Positions 9,531 to 18,675 are shown, counted from the stretch's first letter. The stretch is 64,000 nucleotides of DNA from Adhaeribacter pallidiroseus (GCF_003340495.1 NZ_QASA01000001.1:4774001-4838000); one strand, 5' to 3'. The notes: generated from the sequence alone by a model not told the origin. Program-made: numbers and translations.

Positions 9531-10526
9531 CTAGCTGATTGGTACTTTGCGCAGAATGGCTTCGATGAAATCTTTGGTTTTAATATCGTCGGCTTCGGCC
9601 TCGTAATTTAAAATTATACGGTGGTTAAGCACATCGGAGGCTACTTCTTTAATATCTTCAGGTAATACGTAATCGCGTTCGTCGAAAAATGCCATGGCTT
9701 TGGCAGCCAGGTTTAAAGCAATGCTGGCCCGCGGCGACACCCCAAACTGAATGTAATCGGCAAATTCATTTAAATCGTACTCCGCCGGTCGGCGGGTGGC
9801 AAATACCAGTTCGATGATGTACTTTTCGAGCACTTCGGAAATTTGCACCTGGTTTATCTCGTTGCGAATAGCAAAAATATCTTCTTTGGTTAAAATAGTA
9901 TTTACCGCCCCGGCAAACGACATATTAGCCATGCGGCGCATGACTTCTAACTCATCCGATTTTTTTAAATAATTCACGTAAACCTTCATCATAAAACGGT
10001 CTACCTGCGCTTCGGGCAAGGGGTAAGTACCTTCGTGCTCCACGGGGTTTTGCGTAGCCAGTACCAGAAAAGGCAGATCCAGTTTAAAGGTATGCTCGCC
10101 AATAGTTACCTGTTTTTCCTGCATCGCTTCCAGCAGCGCCGATTGCACTTTGGCCGGCGACCGGTTTACCTCATCAGCCAGAATTAAATTCGCGAAAATA
10201 GGGCCTTTTTTTACCTCGAACGCCGACGAATTCTGATTATAAATCATCGTGCCGATTAAATCAGAAGGCAGTAAATCGGGCGTAAATTGGATGCGTTGGA
10301 AATTTAAGTGCAATACCCGGCTTAAGGTATTAATGGTTAACGTTTTAGCCAACCCTGGCACGCCTTCGAGTAAAATATGGCCGCCGGTAAATAAGCCAAT
10401 TAACAGGCGGTTTACCATGTATTGCTGGCCCACCACTACTTTACCTACCTCGGCAAAAACCTGTTTAATCTTATTTTGATGTTCCTGGATGCGCTCCTGG
10501 TACGTTATCTGCGATTCAATTTCCAT
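9531..10526 (-). CDS. MoxR-family AAA+ ATPase
   Basis: A 331-residue AAA+ chaperone-like ATPase. It has Walker A GVPGLAKT (about residues 55-62), Walker B with LADEVNRSPAKVQSALLEAMQE, sensor 1 LATQNPVEHEGTYPLPEAQVDRF, and the lid motif VSPRASIALNLAAKA. MoxR proteins act in the cytoplasm with VWA-domain or DUF58 partners in metal-cofactor insertion or envelope stress. Those partners usually follow in the same operon, but here the gene stands without them: a DUF486 gene lies upstream and a tiny reading frame downstream. Function therefore remains general. Confidence 0.88.
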   Translation of the reverse strand: MEIESQITYQERIQEHQNKIKQVFAEVGKVVVGQQYMVNRLLIGLFTGGHILLEGVPGLAKTLTINTLSRVLHLNFQRIQFTPDLLPSDLIGTMIYNQNSSAFEVKKGPIFANLILADEVNRSPAKVQSALLEAMQEKQVTIGEHTFKLDLPFLVLATQNPVEHEGTYPLPEAQVDRFMMKVYVNYLKKSDELEVMRRMANMSFAGAVNTILTKEDIFAIRNEINQVQISEVLEKYIIELVFATRRPAEYDLNEFADYIQFGVSPRASIALNLAAKAMAFFDERDYVLPEDIKEVASDVLNHRIILNYEAEADDIKTKDFIEAILRKVPIS

Positions 10527-10582
10527 TACAAGACAGTAATTTTTAAATTTTAACGATGAAACGGAAACTACTGGTGTTTAGC

Positions 10583-10954
10583 CTACCATTTTTTAAAAAT
10601 AAAATAAACAGCCAGCACCATCAATAAAAACCCAATGATATGGTTCCAGGCCAGCTTATCGGTCCGGAAAATAAAAACGGTGATTAAAGTAAAAACTACC
10701 AGCGAAATCACTTCCTGAATAATTTTGAGTTCGAACATGGAAAAAGGCCCGCCGTTTTCTTCGAATCCAATTTTGTTGGCCGGTACCTGAAAAATATATT
10801 CAAAAAGCGCCAAGCCCCAACTAATAAGTATTACGCCTACTAAGCCTACCTGCTGCAGCCAGCTTATTTTTTTAAATTGTAGGTGCCCGTACCAGGCAAA
10901 CGTCATAAATACGTTAGACAGCATCAGCAAAATAGTAGTGTATATTCCTTTCAC
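10583..10954 (-). CDS. DUF486 / DMT-type small membrane protein
   Basis: A 123-residue protein with four predicted membrane helices (about residues 5-22, 35-52, 74-95 and 102-119). It contains SNVFMTFAWYGHLQFK and SWGLALFEYIFQVPANKIG, a pattern recognised as DUF486 and related to half-size drug/metabolite transporters. It sits 56 bases upstream of moxR on the same strand. The transported substrate is unknown. Confidence 0.78.
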   Translation of the reverse strand: MKGIYTTILLMLSNVFMTFAWYGHLQFKKISWLQQVGLVGVILISWGLALFEYIFQVPANKIGFEENGGPFSMFELKIIQEVISLVVFTLITVFIFRTDKLAWNHIIGFLLMVLAVYFIFKKW

Positions 10955-11361
10955 GGAGCCTCTGAATTTATTTAGTGTTAAAATTACATAAAAACTCGGG
11001 AATATAACCAGCGTTTACGATAACGTTCTCAATAACTCGTTAACGAGTAGTTTTCGAGGTTGGCTGTTCAAGGTTCGATATTTAATTAATACCAGGGCTT
11101 ACGCCAAAGTGGCCGTGCGAATATGCCCCTGGAACAGTGCCGTTGGTAATGTCCGCACATACAACTTTCGGTTTTTTAAATGTTAGAACATTTTAAAGAA
11201 CAAATTATTAAACGGGATTCTCGAACAACGAACAACGAACATCAAATATCGAATATCAAAGTTGGCAATTTCCGGAAAGTATAAGCGTTAACCTTGATAA
11301 AGTCGGCAAATTAATGCATTTTAGCGTATCCTTATACATTCACTTTAACTAACCAAGAACT
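10955..11361. other. 407-base gap; divergent promoter region with short repeat
   Basis: No gene is seen. A tandem AACGAACAACGAAC motif (about 11224-11238) has relatives in the opposite orientation near 15962 and 46446, so it is a dispersed simple repeat. Bases 11020-11060 hold GTTCTCAATAACTCGTTAACGAGT, whose ACTCGTTAACGAGT core is a perfect 14-base palindrome. Confidence 0.4.
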
Positions 11362-11916
11362 ATGATAATGAAACAATTAAGAGCAAGTCTGTTGCTGTGC
11401 TTATTTTTAGCGGTTACTACCCTCGCCTTTGGCCAGGATGATAAAGCCCAACGGCCAAGTCCGCCCGCTACGGCTTCGGGTAAAATTGGAGCAGCCCAGG
11501 TTACCATTAACTACAGTTCTCCGGCGGTAAAAGGCCGCAAAATGCTCGGCGAGAAAGAGCCTTACGGCAAAGTATGGCGCACCGGCGCCAACGAAGCTAC
11601 TACTATTACCTTCGATAAAGACGTAATGATTGAAGGACAAACGTTAAAAGCCGGAACTTATGCATTGTTCACCATTCCGAACCAAACCGAATGGACCGTT
11701 ATTTTTAACAAAACCGCCGAGCAGTGGGGTGCTTTTAAATACGACGAAGCGCAAGATGCTTTGCGCGTGAAAGTAAAACCAATAGCCAGCAAGGCATTAA
11801 CCGAACGCCTGAAATTTGAAGTAACTCCCAAAGGGAAAAATGCCGGCGTGGTTACCATGAAATGGGAAAACGTAGAGGTGCCGGTCCGGATTAAAACGGA
11901 TGGCGCTTCGGCCTAG
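11362..11916 (+). CDS. DUF2911 family secreted protein
   Basis: A 184-residue protein with a signal peptide (cleavage near LAFGQ, residue 25). The mature part follows the DUF2911 pattern: ASGKIGAAQVTINYSSPAVKGR, then YGKVWRTGANEATTITFDKDV, LKAGTYALFTIPN and EWTVIFNK. The family is common in Bacteroidota and is expected in the periplasm or outside the cell. Its biochemical role is unknown. It stands alone, with its own terminator 25 bases after the stop. Confidence 0.88.
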   Translation: MIMKQLRASLLLCLFLAVTTLAFGQDDKAQRPSPPATASGKIGAAQVTINYSSPAVKGRKMLGEKEPYGKVWRTGANEATTITFDKDVMIEGQTLKAGTYALFTIPNQTEWTVIFNKTAEQWGAFKYDEAQDALRVKVKPIASKALTERLKFEVTPKGKNAGVVTMKWENVEVPVRIKTDGASA

Positions 11917-11940
11917 TTATTTTTAAAAAATTAAAAAAAA

Positions 11941-11975
11941 GCGGCTTTGGTTTAGTTAACCAAAGCCGCTTTTTT
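11941..11975 (+). terminator. Rho-independent terminator after DUF2911 gene
   Basis: GCGGCTTTGG and its exact complement CCAAAGCCGC form a 10-bp stem with a 9-base loop, followed by six T and preceded by an A-run. Confidence 0.9.
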
Positions 11976-11988
11976 GTGGCTTGAATTA

Positions 11989-12032
11989 ACCCCTCCGCCT
12001 GCGGCACCTCCCCTAAAAACAGGGGAGGAGAT
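11989..12032 (+). repeat. 44-bp dispersed repeat, copy 1
   Basis: The unit begins ACCCCTCCGCCTGCGGCACC and ends with an internal hairpin CTCCCCTAAAAACAGGGGAG. It is identical, base for base, to the reverse complement of 41745-41788, and close to 40744-40786. Together with the next element it occupies most of the 354-base gap before the MOSC gene. Confidence 0.85.
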
Positions 12033-12070
12033 GAAGCTGTTACTTCCTTCTTCCTTTCCTTGCTCTGGTG

Positions 12071-12101
12071 CGGAATGCCTCGTGCCGCGGCACGTTCCCA
12101 C
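12071..12101. repeat. REP-like palindrome, degenerate copy
   Basis: CGTGCCGCGGCACG is a perfect 14-base palindrome followed by TTCCCAC. It matches the core and right arm of the REP palindromes around 56 kb. The left arm (GGAATGCCT) has diverged. A longer weak stem, CCTTTCC with GGAAAGG, encloses it. Confidence 0.6.
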
Positions 12102-12270
12102 AGGAAAGGCAGGATAGCGAGGGCGGAAGATCCAAACGAGGCCCGCCGGCCAGGAGGCAAAACTTGAAAGTAGCAAGTTAAATAGCACCAACGCTTGGAG
12201 GCGGAAACCGACTCCAAAGAACAGCTGTAAATTGCCGCAATTAGTCTATCTAAATAGTAAAGGCATCTGG

Positions 12271-12774
12271 CTATAAATTAATTCTAACCACGTCGCCTAC
12301 GTGCAAATGCCCTCCTTGCAGAATCTGCGCAGTTAAGCCACCGTGGCCGCGCATGGCATTGTAGCCACCCGGCCCCAAATTCGTTTCCATGCGGGAACAA
12401 GGATGGCACAAACCCGTGGTTTGCAGTAAAACTTCGCCTACCCAGAATTGCTGATCTTTCAAGGCCAGCAAATTAATGCCCCGTACCACCAGATTCCGCC
12501 GGAGTAATCCTGGGTCTATTTGGGGTGAATGCAACATAGAAGCCACTGCTGCAATATGCTCCGCTTGAATAAGGGTTATTTGCCGTTTGCTCCCCGGTTT
12601 ACCGTTAAAATGATCGCCAGCTAAACCCTGGTCGGTGACTGCTTCTACCGAGTCCAGGGATTGCAGCGGCGTCAAACGGGCGGGCCGGACACCAATCCAG
12701 GTAAGCGTGCCGGTCTGAGGCAAAGTACGAAGCAGATGCCCCAACTGAGAATCTTTAGATCTGAAAAAAGCCAT
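12271..12774 (-). CDS. MOSC domain protein
   Basis: A 167-residue protein with one MOSC (molybdenum cofactor sulfurase C-terminal) domain: LTWIGVRPARLTPL, then GLAGDHFNGKPGSKRQITLIQAEH, LRRNLVVRGINLLAL and the conserved Cys in TGLCHPCSRME. Stand-alone MOSC proteins handle molybdenum cofactor sulfur or molybdenum-dependent detoxification, for example YiiM and YcbX relatives. It lies 47 bases downstream of the FGGY kinase on the same strand and could share its transcript. Substrate unknown. Confidence 0.82.
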   Translation of the reverse strand: MAFFRSKDSQLGHLLRTLPQTGTLTWIGVRPARLTPLQSLDSVEAVTDQGLAGDHFNGKPGSKRQITLIQAEHIAAVASMLHSPQIDPGLLRRNLVVRGINLLALKDQQFWVGEVLLQTTGLCHPCSRMETNLGPGGYNAMRGHGGLTAQILQGGHLHVGDVVRINL

Positions 12775-12821
12775 TTATTTCAACCAGAATGCAACTACCG
12801 AGGTCTGTTTTTTAAATTTTT

Positions 12822-14354
12822 CTATTTCTGCAAGGCCGTAATGGCCGCAAAATCTTGTTTTAGCTTGGGGTATAATCCTTCGTAAATTTCGTATAGTTGC
12901 TGGTACGTCGCGTGATGCTCCGGTTTTGGGTGATACGTGCGGGCCACTGGTACCAACTTTTCTATCCCTTCAAAATCCGGGATTATTTTTAACGCCAGCA
13001 TGCCCATCATGGCGGCGCCCAGAGCCGAACTTTCGACACTCTCGGTTACCCTGATTTCCTGATTAAACATATCGGACAGCATTTGCACCCAGAAATCACC
13101 TTTGGCAAAACCACCGTTGGCGTAAATGACATCAATAGGGCCGGTAACCTGCATTAAAGCATTCGCCACACTGTACAGGCCAAACAAAACTCCTTCGAGT
13201 AAAGCGCGCAGCATATGCGCCCGGGTATGCGTTACATTTAAGCCAAAGTACACGCCGCGAGCATCCGCATCCCAAATAGGTGCCCGCTCGCCGAGCAGGT
13301 ACGGTAAAAACAACAAGCCATCCGATCCGGCCGGTATGGTAGCCGCTTTTTGCAAAAGCAACTCGTACGTATCCGCCGATAAATCGTGGGCTAACTGCGT
13401 TTCGGAGGCGCCGAACTGGTCGCGGAACCAGCGCAGCAAAATAGCCCCGTTGCTTACGGCCCCACCCAGCACATAATGTTCCGGAGTAAGAATATAACTA
13501 AAAATGCGTTCCTGCGAATCGGTGGCGGGTTCGGCGGAAATTACCCGGATGGCTCCGCTGGTGCCAATAGTCAGAGCCGCATGGCCCGGCCGGATGGCGC
13601 CACTGCCCAGGTTAGCCAAACAGCCATCGCCCCCGCCCAGAATAAACGGCACCTGCGGGTCAACGCCCAGGTAGCTGGCCGCCTCCAATGGTAATCCCTG
13701 CACCATATGCGTTCCCGGTACCGGGGTTGATAAATGAGCCTCGGTAATACCAGCCAGTTGCAAAGCCGGAGCAAACCATTGCAACGTAAAAATATCAAAT
13801 AAGCCGGTAGCCGAAGCAACCGAATAATCAATAACGTACTGCCCGAAAAGCCGGAAAAACACGTATTCTTTAATTGAAATAAATTTATAGGTTTGCTTGA
13901 CTAAGTCGGGCTGCTCGGCTTGCAGCCATACCAGTTTGCACAACGGCGACATCGGGTGAATAGGCGTACCGGTGCGGCGGTAAATATTATGACCAGCCGC
14001 ACTGTTTTTAATTTGCGCGGCCTGCGCATTACTCCGCGTATCGGCCCAGGTAATGCTGTTGGTAAGCAGATTGCCCGCTTCATCTACCGCTATTAAACTA
14101 TGCATGGCACTGCTGAAGCTAATACCCGCTAAGCCGGCCACCGTAAAACCGGTAGTGCGCATTGTAGATACTACCGCTTTAACGGTATCGCGTACGGCCA
14201 GTAATACTTCATCGGGGTTTTGCTCGCTGTACGCAGGTTGCGGCGTTAATAAAGGATACTCCGCGGCTTTTTCGGCCAGCACTTGGCCTTGTAAATTAAA
14301 AGCTACGGCTTTTGTGCTGGTAGTGCCCATATCAACTCCGATGATGTAATGCAT
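12822..14354 (-). CDS. FGGY-family carbohydrate kinase, gluconokinase-like
   Basis: A 510-residue sugar kinase. The N-terminal nucleotide-binding motif is GVDMGTTSTKAVAF (residues 5-18). The substrate region SFSSAMHSLIAVD...TWADTRS and RTGTPIHPMSPLCKL fit FGGY gluconate kinases better than glycerol or xylulose kinases. The C-terminal domain has GTSGAIRV, LPYLLGERAPIWDADARGVYFGL and YANGGFAKGDFWVQMLSDM. It should phosphorylate a sugar acid or pentulose with ATP in the cytoplasm. A divergent nucleoside-type permease gene lies 376 bases upstream. The exact substrate is not settled by sequence. Confidence 0.85.
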   Translation of the reverse strand: MHYIIGVDMGTTSTKAVAFNLQGQVLAEKAAEYPLLTPQPAYSEQNPDEVLLAVRDTVKAVVSTMRTTGFTVAGLAGISFSSAMHSLIAVDEAGNLLTNSITWADTRSNAQAAQIKNSAAGHNIYRRTGTPIHPMSPLCKLVWLQAEQPDLVKQTYKFISIKEYVFFRLFGQYVIDYSVASATGLFDIFTLQWFAPALQLAGITEAHLSTPVPGTHMVQGLPLEAASYLGVDPQVPFILGGGDGCLANLGSGAIRPGHAALTIGTSGAIRVISAEPATDSQERIFSYILTPEHYVLGGAVSNGAILLRWFRDQFGASETQLAHDLSADTYELLLQKAATIPAGSDGLLFLPYLLGERAPIWDADARGVYFGLNVTHTRAHMLRALLEGVLFGLYSVANALMQVTGPIDVIYANGGFAKGDFWVQMLSDMFNQEIRVTESVESSALGAAMMGMLALKIIPDFEGIEKLVPVARTYHPKPEHHATYQQLYEIYEGLYPKLKQDFAAITALQK

Positions 14355-14535
14355 AGGTTTGGTTGGTTCAGTAAAAATTAAACCGAAATATCGGAGTTAT
14401 TACCGATAACTGGATAGTAAGTTTTAATTTAAAAAGTAATTTTTCGCCTAAGTTTCAGGTAAGCGGCTACCCCTGGCATTCTTCTTTTTTTGGGTAGTTT
14501 ATCCGTAACCACTAACAACAAATATTTTAAAAATC

Positions 14536-14562
14536 GCCCTGATTTTCATTCAAAATCAGGGC
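14536..14562. other. Perfect 11-bp hairpin in kinase/permease gap
   Basis: GCCCTGATTTT and its exact complement AAAATCAGGGC flank a 5-base loop, between two divergent genes. Because both genes point away from it, it is not an obvious terminator; it could be an operator or part of a leader. The rest of the 376-base gap (14355-14730) shows nothing I recognise. Confidence 0.5.
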
Positions 14563-14730
14563 AGATCGGGCAAGATCAGTTTCGGAAGTATTTACCCGGC
14601 GCCAAAGCAAAAATTTTATCTCACTCCGCTTACCCGGGATAAATAATTGTCGAAACATTTTACTTGGCGGTGGCTCTTGCTTTGCTCCGATAATACTAGT
14701 ATGTTGTTTCTCAAATAAATTTAATAACCT

Positions 14731-15954
14731 ATGACTGGATGGGTGCGCGGGCAGCTTTCTGCCATGATGTTTCTGCAATTTTTTATTTGGGGCGCCTGGT
14801 ACGTAACCATGGGCACGTATCTGGCCAATGCTTTACAAGCCGACGGCGTAGCTATCGGCGATGCGTACAGCGCTATGTCCATTGCTACCATTATTTCGCC
14901 ATTTTTTGTGGGTATGATTGCCGACCGCTTTTTTGCCGCGCAACGTTTGCTAGGAATTTTACATTTGTTGGGCGCTGCCGTTTTGTATTATCTCACTACC
15001 ATCCAGGACCCGGATATCTTTTATTGGTTTATCTTGCTGTATTCCCTGATGTACGCCCCTACTCTGGCGCTGGCTAACGCTATTTCGTTTAACCAGATGC
15101 GGGAACCAGGCAAGCAGTTCGCCGCCGTGCGGGTGTGGGGCACAGTAGGTTGGATCGCTACGGGTTGGCTCATCGACCAGGTTTTTCACGTTACACCCTC
15201 CGATTTAGGTATTACTTTTAAAATGGCCGCCATTGCCTCAGTTGCTTTAGCGGTTCTGAGTCTTTTCTTACCCAACACCCCGCCTAAAGCCAAAGATGCC
15301 ACGGTGCGTACTTCCGAAATTATCGGCGCCGAAGCTTTTGTTTTATTAAAAAACCGGCCTTTCCTGGTGTTTTTCCTGGCCTCGATTTTAATTTGCATTC
15401 CGCTTTCGTTTTATTACAGCCAAACCAACCAGTTTCTGGTAGAATCGGGCATGGAACACGCTACCCGCAACATGACTTTCGGGCAAATTTCCGAAGCGCT
15501 TTTTATACTGGCTATTCCGTTTTTCTTCCGGCGGTTCGGGGTGAAGTACATGATTTTAATTGGTATGCTTACCTGGGTAATTCGGTTTTTACTGTTTGGC
15601 TTCGGCGGCCCCGACCAGATGTGGATGTTGTTTGGTGGCATTATCCTGCACGGCGTTTGCTTCGATTTCTTTTTTGTAACCGGCCAGATTTACACCGACC
15701 ACAAAGCCGGCGAAAAAATAAAAAGTTCGGCTCAGGGCATGATTACCATGGCCACCTACGGCATTGGCATGTGGATCGGCACCAAATTATCGGGTTACGT
15801 GGCCAAAAACTACACCATCTCGCCCACGGAACATTACTGGCAGGAAATCTGGCTGGTTCCGGCCGCTATTGCGGCCGTGGTATTTGTGCTATTCGCCGTA
15901 TTTTTCCGCGAAAAACAGCTCGACCGGAAACAAGTTGCTGCGGCGGTGCATTAA
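14731..15954 (+). CDS. MFS permease, nucleoside:H+ symporter type
   Basis: A 407-residue membrane protein with about 12 hydrophobic segments. The N-terminal signature QLSAMMFLQFFIWGAWYVTMGTYL and the conserved GTVGWIATGWLID match the NupG/XapB nucleoside symporter branch common in Bacteroidota, as do FYYSQTNQFL and the C-terminal GMWIGTKLSGY. It should import a nucleoside or related sugar compound with protons across the inner membrane. It is divergent from the FGGY kinase and MOSC genes and may serve the same pathway, though that is inference. Confidence 0.82.
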   Translation: MTGWVRGQLSAMMFLQFFIWGAWYVTMGTYLANALQADGVAIGDAYSAMSIATIISPFFVGMIADRFFAAQRLLGILHLLGAAVLYYLTTIQDPDIFYWFILLYSLMYAPTLALANAISFNQMREPGKQFAAVRVWGTVGWIATGWLIDQVFHVTPSDLGITFKMAAIASVALAVLSLFLPNTPPKAKDATVRTSEIIGAEAFVLLKNRPFLVFFLASILICIPLSFYYSQTNQFLVESGMEHATRNMTFGQISEALFILAIPFFFRRFGVKYMILIGMLTWVIRFLLFGFGGPDQMWMLFGGIILHGVCFDFFFVTGQIYTDHKAGEKIKSSAQGMITMATYGIGMWIGTKLSGYVAKNYTISPTEHYWQEIWLVPAAIAAVVFVLFAVFFREKQLDRKQVAAAVH

Positions 15955-16134
15955 ATAGTTGTTCGTTGTTCGTTATTAGTTGTTCGGCTAGCAAACATTT
16001 ATTAATTAGCAAAATGCAGGAAGTCATCATTAAAACTAGTTCTGCTTAAGCACTTGGTTTTAATTATTTCTTTTACCTGCCATGATCTCACCGATTTAGT
16101 ATGTACCATTTTTTAAATTTTTACCCTGACGCTT

Positions 16135-16497
16135 ATGCAATTTCAAGAAATCTACGACCGGGTACTGCCGTTGTGGGGCGATACCATCGATTTTTCGGAT
16201 GGATACATTATTCAACCCGAGAAAAAATTTAAAAATTTAAAGAAAGAAGCGGATAACAGCGATTACTTCTATTCGAAGAAACTAAGCAACCAGTGGAATG
16301 CCCTGGAAGCCGAAATAGCCGAAGAAGATGCGGAAGGCCGGTTAATGCTCTGGACCATGTTTCAGATATACCAGCAACACGCCCGTCAGAAATTCGAACA
16401 AAACGTACTGGCCTTTGCTCCGCAGGAAATCGATAAAGCAGAAATTGAAGAACAGTTTTTGAAAAATGTAAAGGAAGAAGAATGGGAAGATGAGTAA
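16135..16497 (+). CDS. Hypothetical protein, 120 residues
   Basis: An acidic cytoplasmic protein starting MQFQEIYDRVLPLWGDTIDF. It has no signal peptide or membrane segment, and its last third is rich in Glu and Lys (ending KEEEWEDE), probably helical. An AT-rich TTTTTTAAATTTTT stretch precedes it. I do not recognise a family. It stands alone between the permease and a secreted protein. Confidence 0.6.
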   Translation: MQFQEIYDRVLPLWGDTIDFSDGYIIQPEKKFKNLKKEADNSDYFYSKKLSNQWNALEAEIAEEDAEGRLMLWTMFQIYQQHARQKFEQNVLAFAPQEIDKAEIEEQFLKNVKEEEWEDE

Positions 16498-16570
16498 TGT
16501 TTCTACTAGCACATACCATCTTAAGATTTAATGATTGGTTGTCTCTATTATTTTAATACTATAAACCAAA

Positions 16571-17062
16571 ATGAAAAGACTAATACTTCTAATAATTGGA
16601 CTTTTAAACTTCGCCGTTTGCCAAGGACAGTCGGATTATGTAATTTTAAAAGACCAGTCTATAATTCATGACCTGATATCTACTTACAAAATTTTGCCTG
16701 AAGCAATGTTAGCTACAGAACTGTCCGAAGCAGAATTTAATTTGGCTAAGAAAATCTCATTAAAGACTATCGAAGATTATAATACTAAAGTAAATGAAGG
16801 CTTTAAGAAACGCGGAGAAAGCAGAAGATACGCTAAAATGTATCAAATTCGAGATTTAAAAAATTATAAGATCCAATACGTTCCTTATCTAAATGAAAAA
16901 AGAGAAAAGGAAATCTGGATTAATGGATTTTGTGATAGTTTTAACAAGGATTGGAGGAAAGAAATTATTCACGTATTTGATGGTGGAAATTGTTATTTTA
17001 CAATACGCTTAAATCTTTTAACTGGCGAATGCATAGCAGTCGGAACAAACGGATATGCATAA
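16571..17062 (+). CDS. Hypothetical secreted protein, 163 residues
   Basis: The N-terminus MKRLILLIIGLLNFAVCQGQ is a clear signal peptide; a Cys at 17 could even make it a lipoprotein, but CQGQ is not an ideal lipobox. The mature part is rich in Lys and aromatic residues, with FNKDWRKEIIHVFDGGNCYF near the end. I do not recognise a family. Its base composition is more AT-rich than its neighbours, as are the MazEF genes that follow, which hints at recent acquisition of this block. Confidence 0.6.
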   Translation: MKRLILLIIGLLNFAVCQGQSDYVILKDQSIIHDLISTYKILPEAMLATELSEAEFNLAKKISLKTIEDYNTKVNEGFKKRGESRRYAKMYQIRDLKNYKIQYVPYLNEKREKEIWINGFCDSFNKDWRKEIIHVFDGGNCYFTIRLNLLTGECIAVGTNGYA

Positions 17063-17110
17063 AACTTACTGTTAACCAAAATTTTACGCTCGATTACGAC
17101 CGTAACAGAA

Positions 17111-17356
17111 ATGGAAGTAGCAATCATTCAAATAGGAAATTCAAAAGGGCTTCGCTTAACCAAGTCTATCCTGGACCGATATAACATTAAAGATAAAGTA
17201 GAACTGATTTTGGAAGAAGGGCAAATTATTCTGAAACCAGTAGAGCAGCCCAGAAAAGGCTGGGACAAAGCTTTTCAGAAGATGTATGAAAACGGCGACG
17301 ATCAATTTCTAATGGATGATGTATTTGGTGAAGAAGATTTTGAGGAATGGAAATAA
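17111..17356 (+). CDS. MazE/AbrB-type antitoxin
   Basis: An 81-residue swapped-hairpin AbrB domain protein: MEVAIIQIGNSKGLRLTKSILDRY, then KVELILEEGQIILKP. The acidic tail (DDVFGEEDFEEW) is the usual toxin-neutralising segment. The reading frame overlaps the mazF start by 10 bases, as expected for a toxin-antitoxin pair. It would bind DNA at its own promoter together with MazF. The partner toxin is broken here, so this may be an orphan antitoxin. Confidence 0.85.
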   Translation: MEVAIIQIGNSKGLRLTKSILDRYNIKDKVELILEEGQIILKPVEQPRKGWDKAFQKMYENGDDQFLMDDVFGEEDFEEWK

Positions 17357-17664
17357 ACCAGTACGATATAGTGTTGGTAAACTTAGATCCGACTATCGGC
17401 AGCGAAATCCCAAAAACTAGGCCTTGTGCGGTTGTATCGCCTAACGAAATCAATCATAACCTACGAACTGTAGTAATTGCCCCATGACTATCAAAAGCCG
17501 CCATTATCCAACCCGCATTAAAGTAAGCCATAATAACCAAACGGGCTGGGTAGTAATAGATCAGAACAGTTGATAAAACCCGAATTATAAAAGTTTTAGG
17601 AAGTCTGAACCCAGCAGAGGTAGTTGCCTGCAAAAAAGTAATAAAGGAAACATTTGTTGATTAA
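17347..17664 (+). pseudogene. MazF/PemK endoribonuclease toxin, disrupted
   Basis: The frame starts at ATG 17347, inside the end of the antitoxin, as MEINQYDIVLVNLDPTIGSE, a standard MazF N-terminus. It runs in frame to VVIAP and then stops at TGA near 17485. One added base (CCAATGACT) restores TIKSRHYPTRIKVSHNNQTGWVV. A second break near 17566 removes about five bases, consistent with loss of one ATCAG copy from a GATCAGATCAG tandem, before RTVDKTRIIKVLGSLNP and the stop at 17662. Two independent lesions make true inactivation likelier here than for the single-base breaks elsewhere. Confidence 0.8.
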
Positions 17665-17700
17665 AATCAACTTACGCCATAACACAATACTTAAGAAACT

Positions 17701-18675
17701 ATGCAAACCATCCGTTGGGGAATAATTGGCTGCGGCGACGTAACCGAAGTAAAAAGCGGTCCGGCTTTTAATAAAATACCAAATTCAAAGCTGGTAGCGG
17801 TCATGCGCCGCGATGCTGCCAAAGCCGAAGATTATGCCCGTCGGCACAACGTACCCAAGTGGTATGCCGATGCTACCGCGCTCATTAACGACCCCGAAGT
17901 AGATGCCGTTTACATTGCCACGCCGCCCGGTTCGCACCACGATTATACCTTGCAGGTAGCCGCCGCGGGCAAACCTGTTTACGTAGAAAAACCCATGGCC
18001 CGCACCTACGCCGAATGCCAGGAAATGATCGCGGCCTGCGAAAAAGCGCAACTGCCTTTATTTGTGGCGTTTTACCGCCGTCGTTTGCCTTCTTTTTTAA
18101 AAGTAAAAGAACTGGTAGATACCGGGGCTATCGGCGAGGTGCGGTTCGTAAACATCCAATTGTATCATCCTTTACAAAATAATTTAGAAAAAGATAATCT
18201 GCCCTGGCGCGTACAGCCGGATATTGCCGGCGGCGGTTTGTTCTTTGACCTGGCTCCGCACCAACTCGATATTCTGGATTACATCTTAGGCCCCATTGCC
18301 TCGGCTTCAGGGCAAACTGCCAATCAGGCGAACCAGTACCCCGCCGAAGATATCGTAACAGCGCAATACCGTTTTGCTTCGGGCGTGTTAGGCAGCGGCA
18401 CCTGGTGCTTTACCGTAGCCGACAACCAACGCACCGACCGCATGGAGCTATTTGGCAGCCAAGGGAAAATTACGTTTGCGGCTTTCGATAAAGTGCCGGT
18501 TTTACTGGAGACGGCTGCGGGCAAACAAGAATTTGATTTGCCGCCGCCGCCGCATATTCAGCAGCCGTTCATTCAAACCATCGTGGAGCAACTAACCGGC
18601 CAAGGAGAATGCCCTAGCACCGGCGTTACCGCCGCCCGCACCGCCTGGGTAATGGACCAGATTGTAGGTAGGTAA
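17701..18675 (+). CDS. Gfo/Idh/MocA family oxidoreductase
   Basis: A 324-residue NAD(P)-dependent dehydrogenase. The N-terminal Rossmann domain starts RWGIIGCGDVTEVKSGPAF, then VAVMRRD and ATPPGSHHDYTL, with the catalytic-lysine motif EKPMART (about residues 97-103). The C-terminal alpha/beta domain carries GGGLFFDLAPHQLDILDYILG, with the His usual for the active site. Members oxidise or reduce sugars, inositols and similar polyols in the cytoplasm; the substrate is not evident. No signal peptide is present, unlike many Bacteroidota members of this family. Confidence 0.88.
   Translation: MQTIRWGIIGCGDVTEVKSGPAFNKIPNSKLVAVMRRDAAKAEDYARRHNVPKWYADATALINDPEVDAVYIATPPGSHHDYTLQVAAAGKPVYVEKPMARTYAECQEMIAACEKAQLPLFVAFYRRRLPSFLKVKELVDTGAIGEVRFVNIQLYHPLQNNLEKDNLPWRVQPDIAGGGLFFDLAPHQLDILDYILGPIASASGQTANQANQYPAEDIVTAQYRFASGVLGSGTWCFTVADNQRTDRMELFGSQGKITFAAFDKVPVLLETAAGKQEFDLPPPPHIQQPFIQTIVEQLTGQGECPSTGVTAARTAWVMDQIVGR

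Noticed and set aside
11891-12217. Reading frames of 79-108 residues on the minus strand
   Set aside because: They cover a terminator, the 44-bp repeat and a REP-like palindrome; no start signal or family match.
12822-14354. Xylulokinase assignment
   Set aside because: The substrate-region motifs (SSAMHSL, GTPIHPMSPL) fit gluconate-type FGGY kinases better; the exact substrate is left open.
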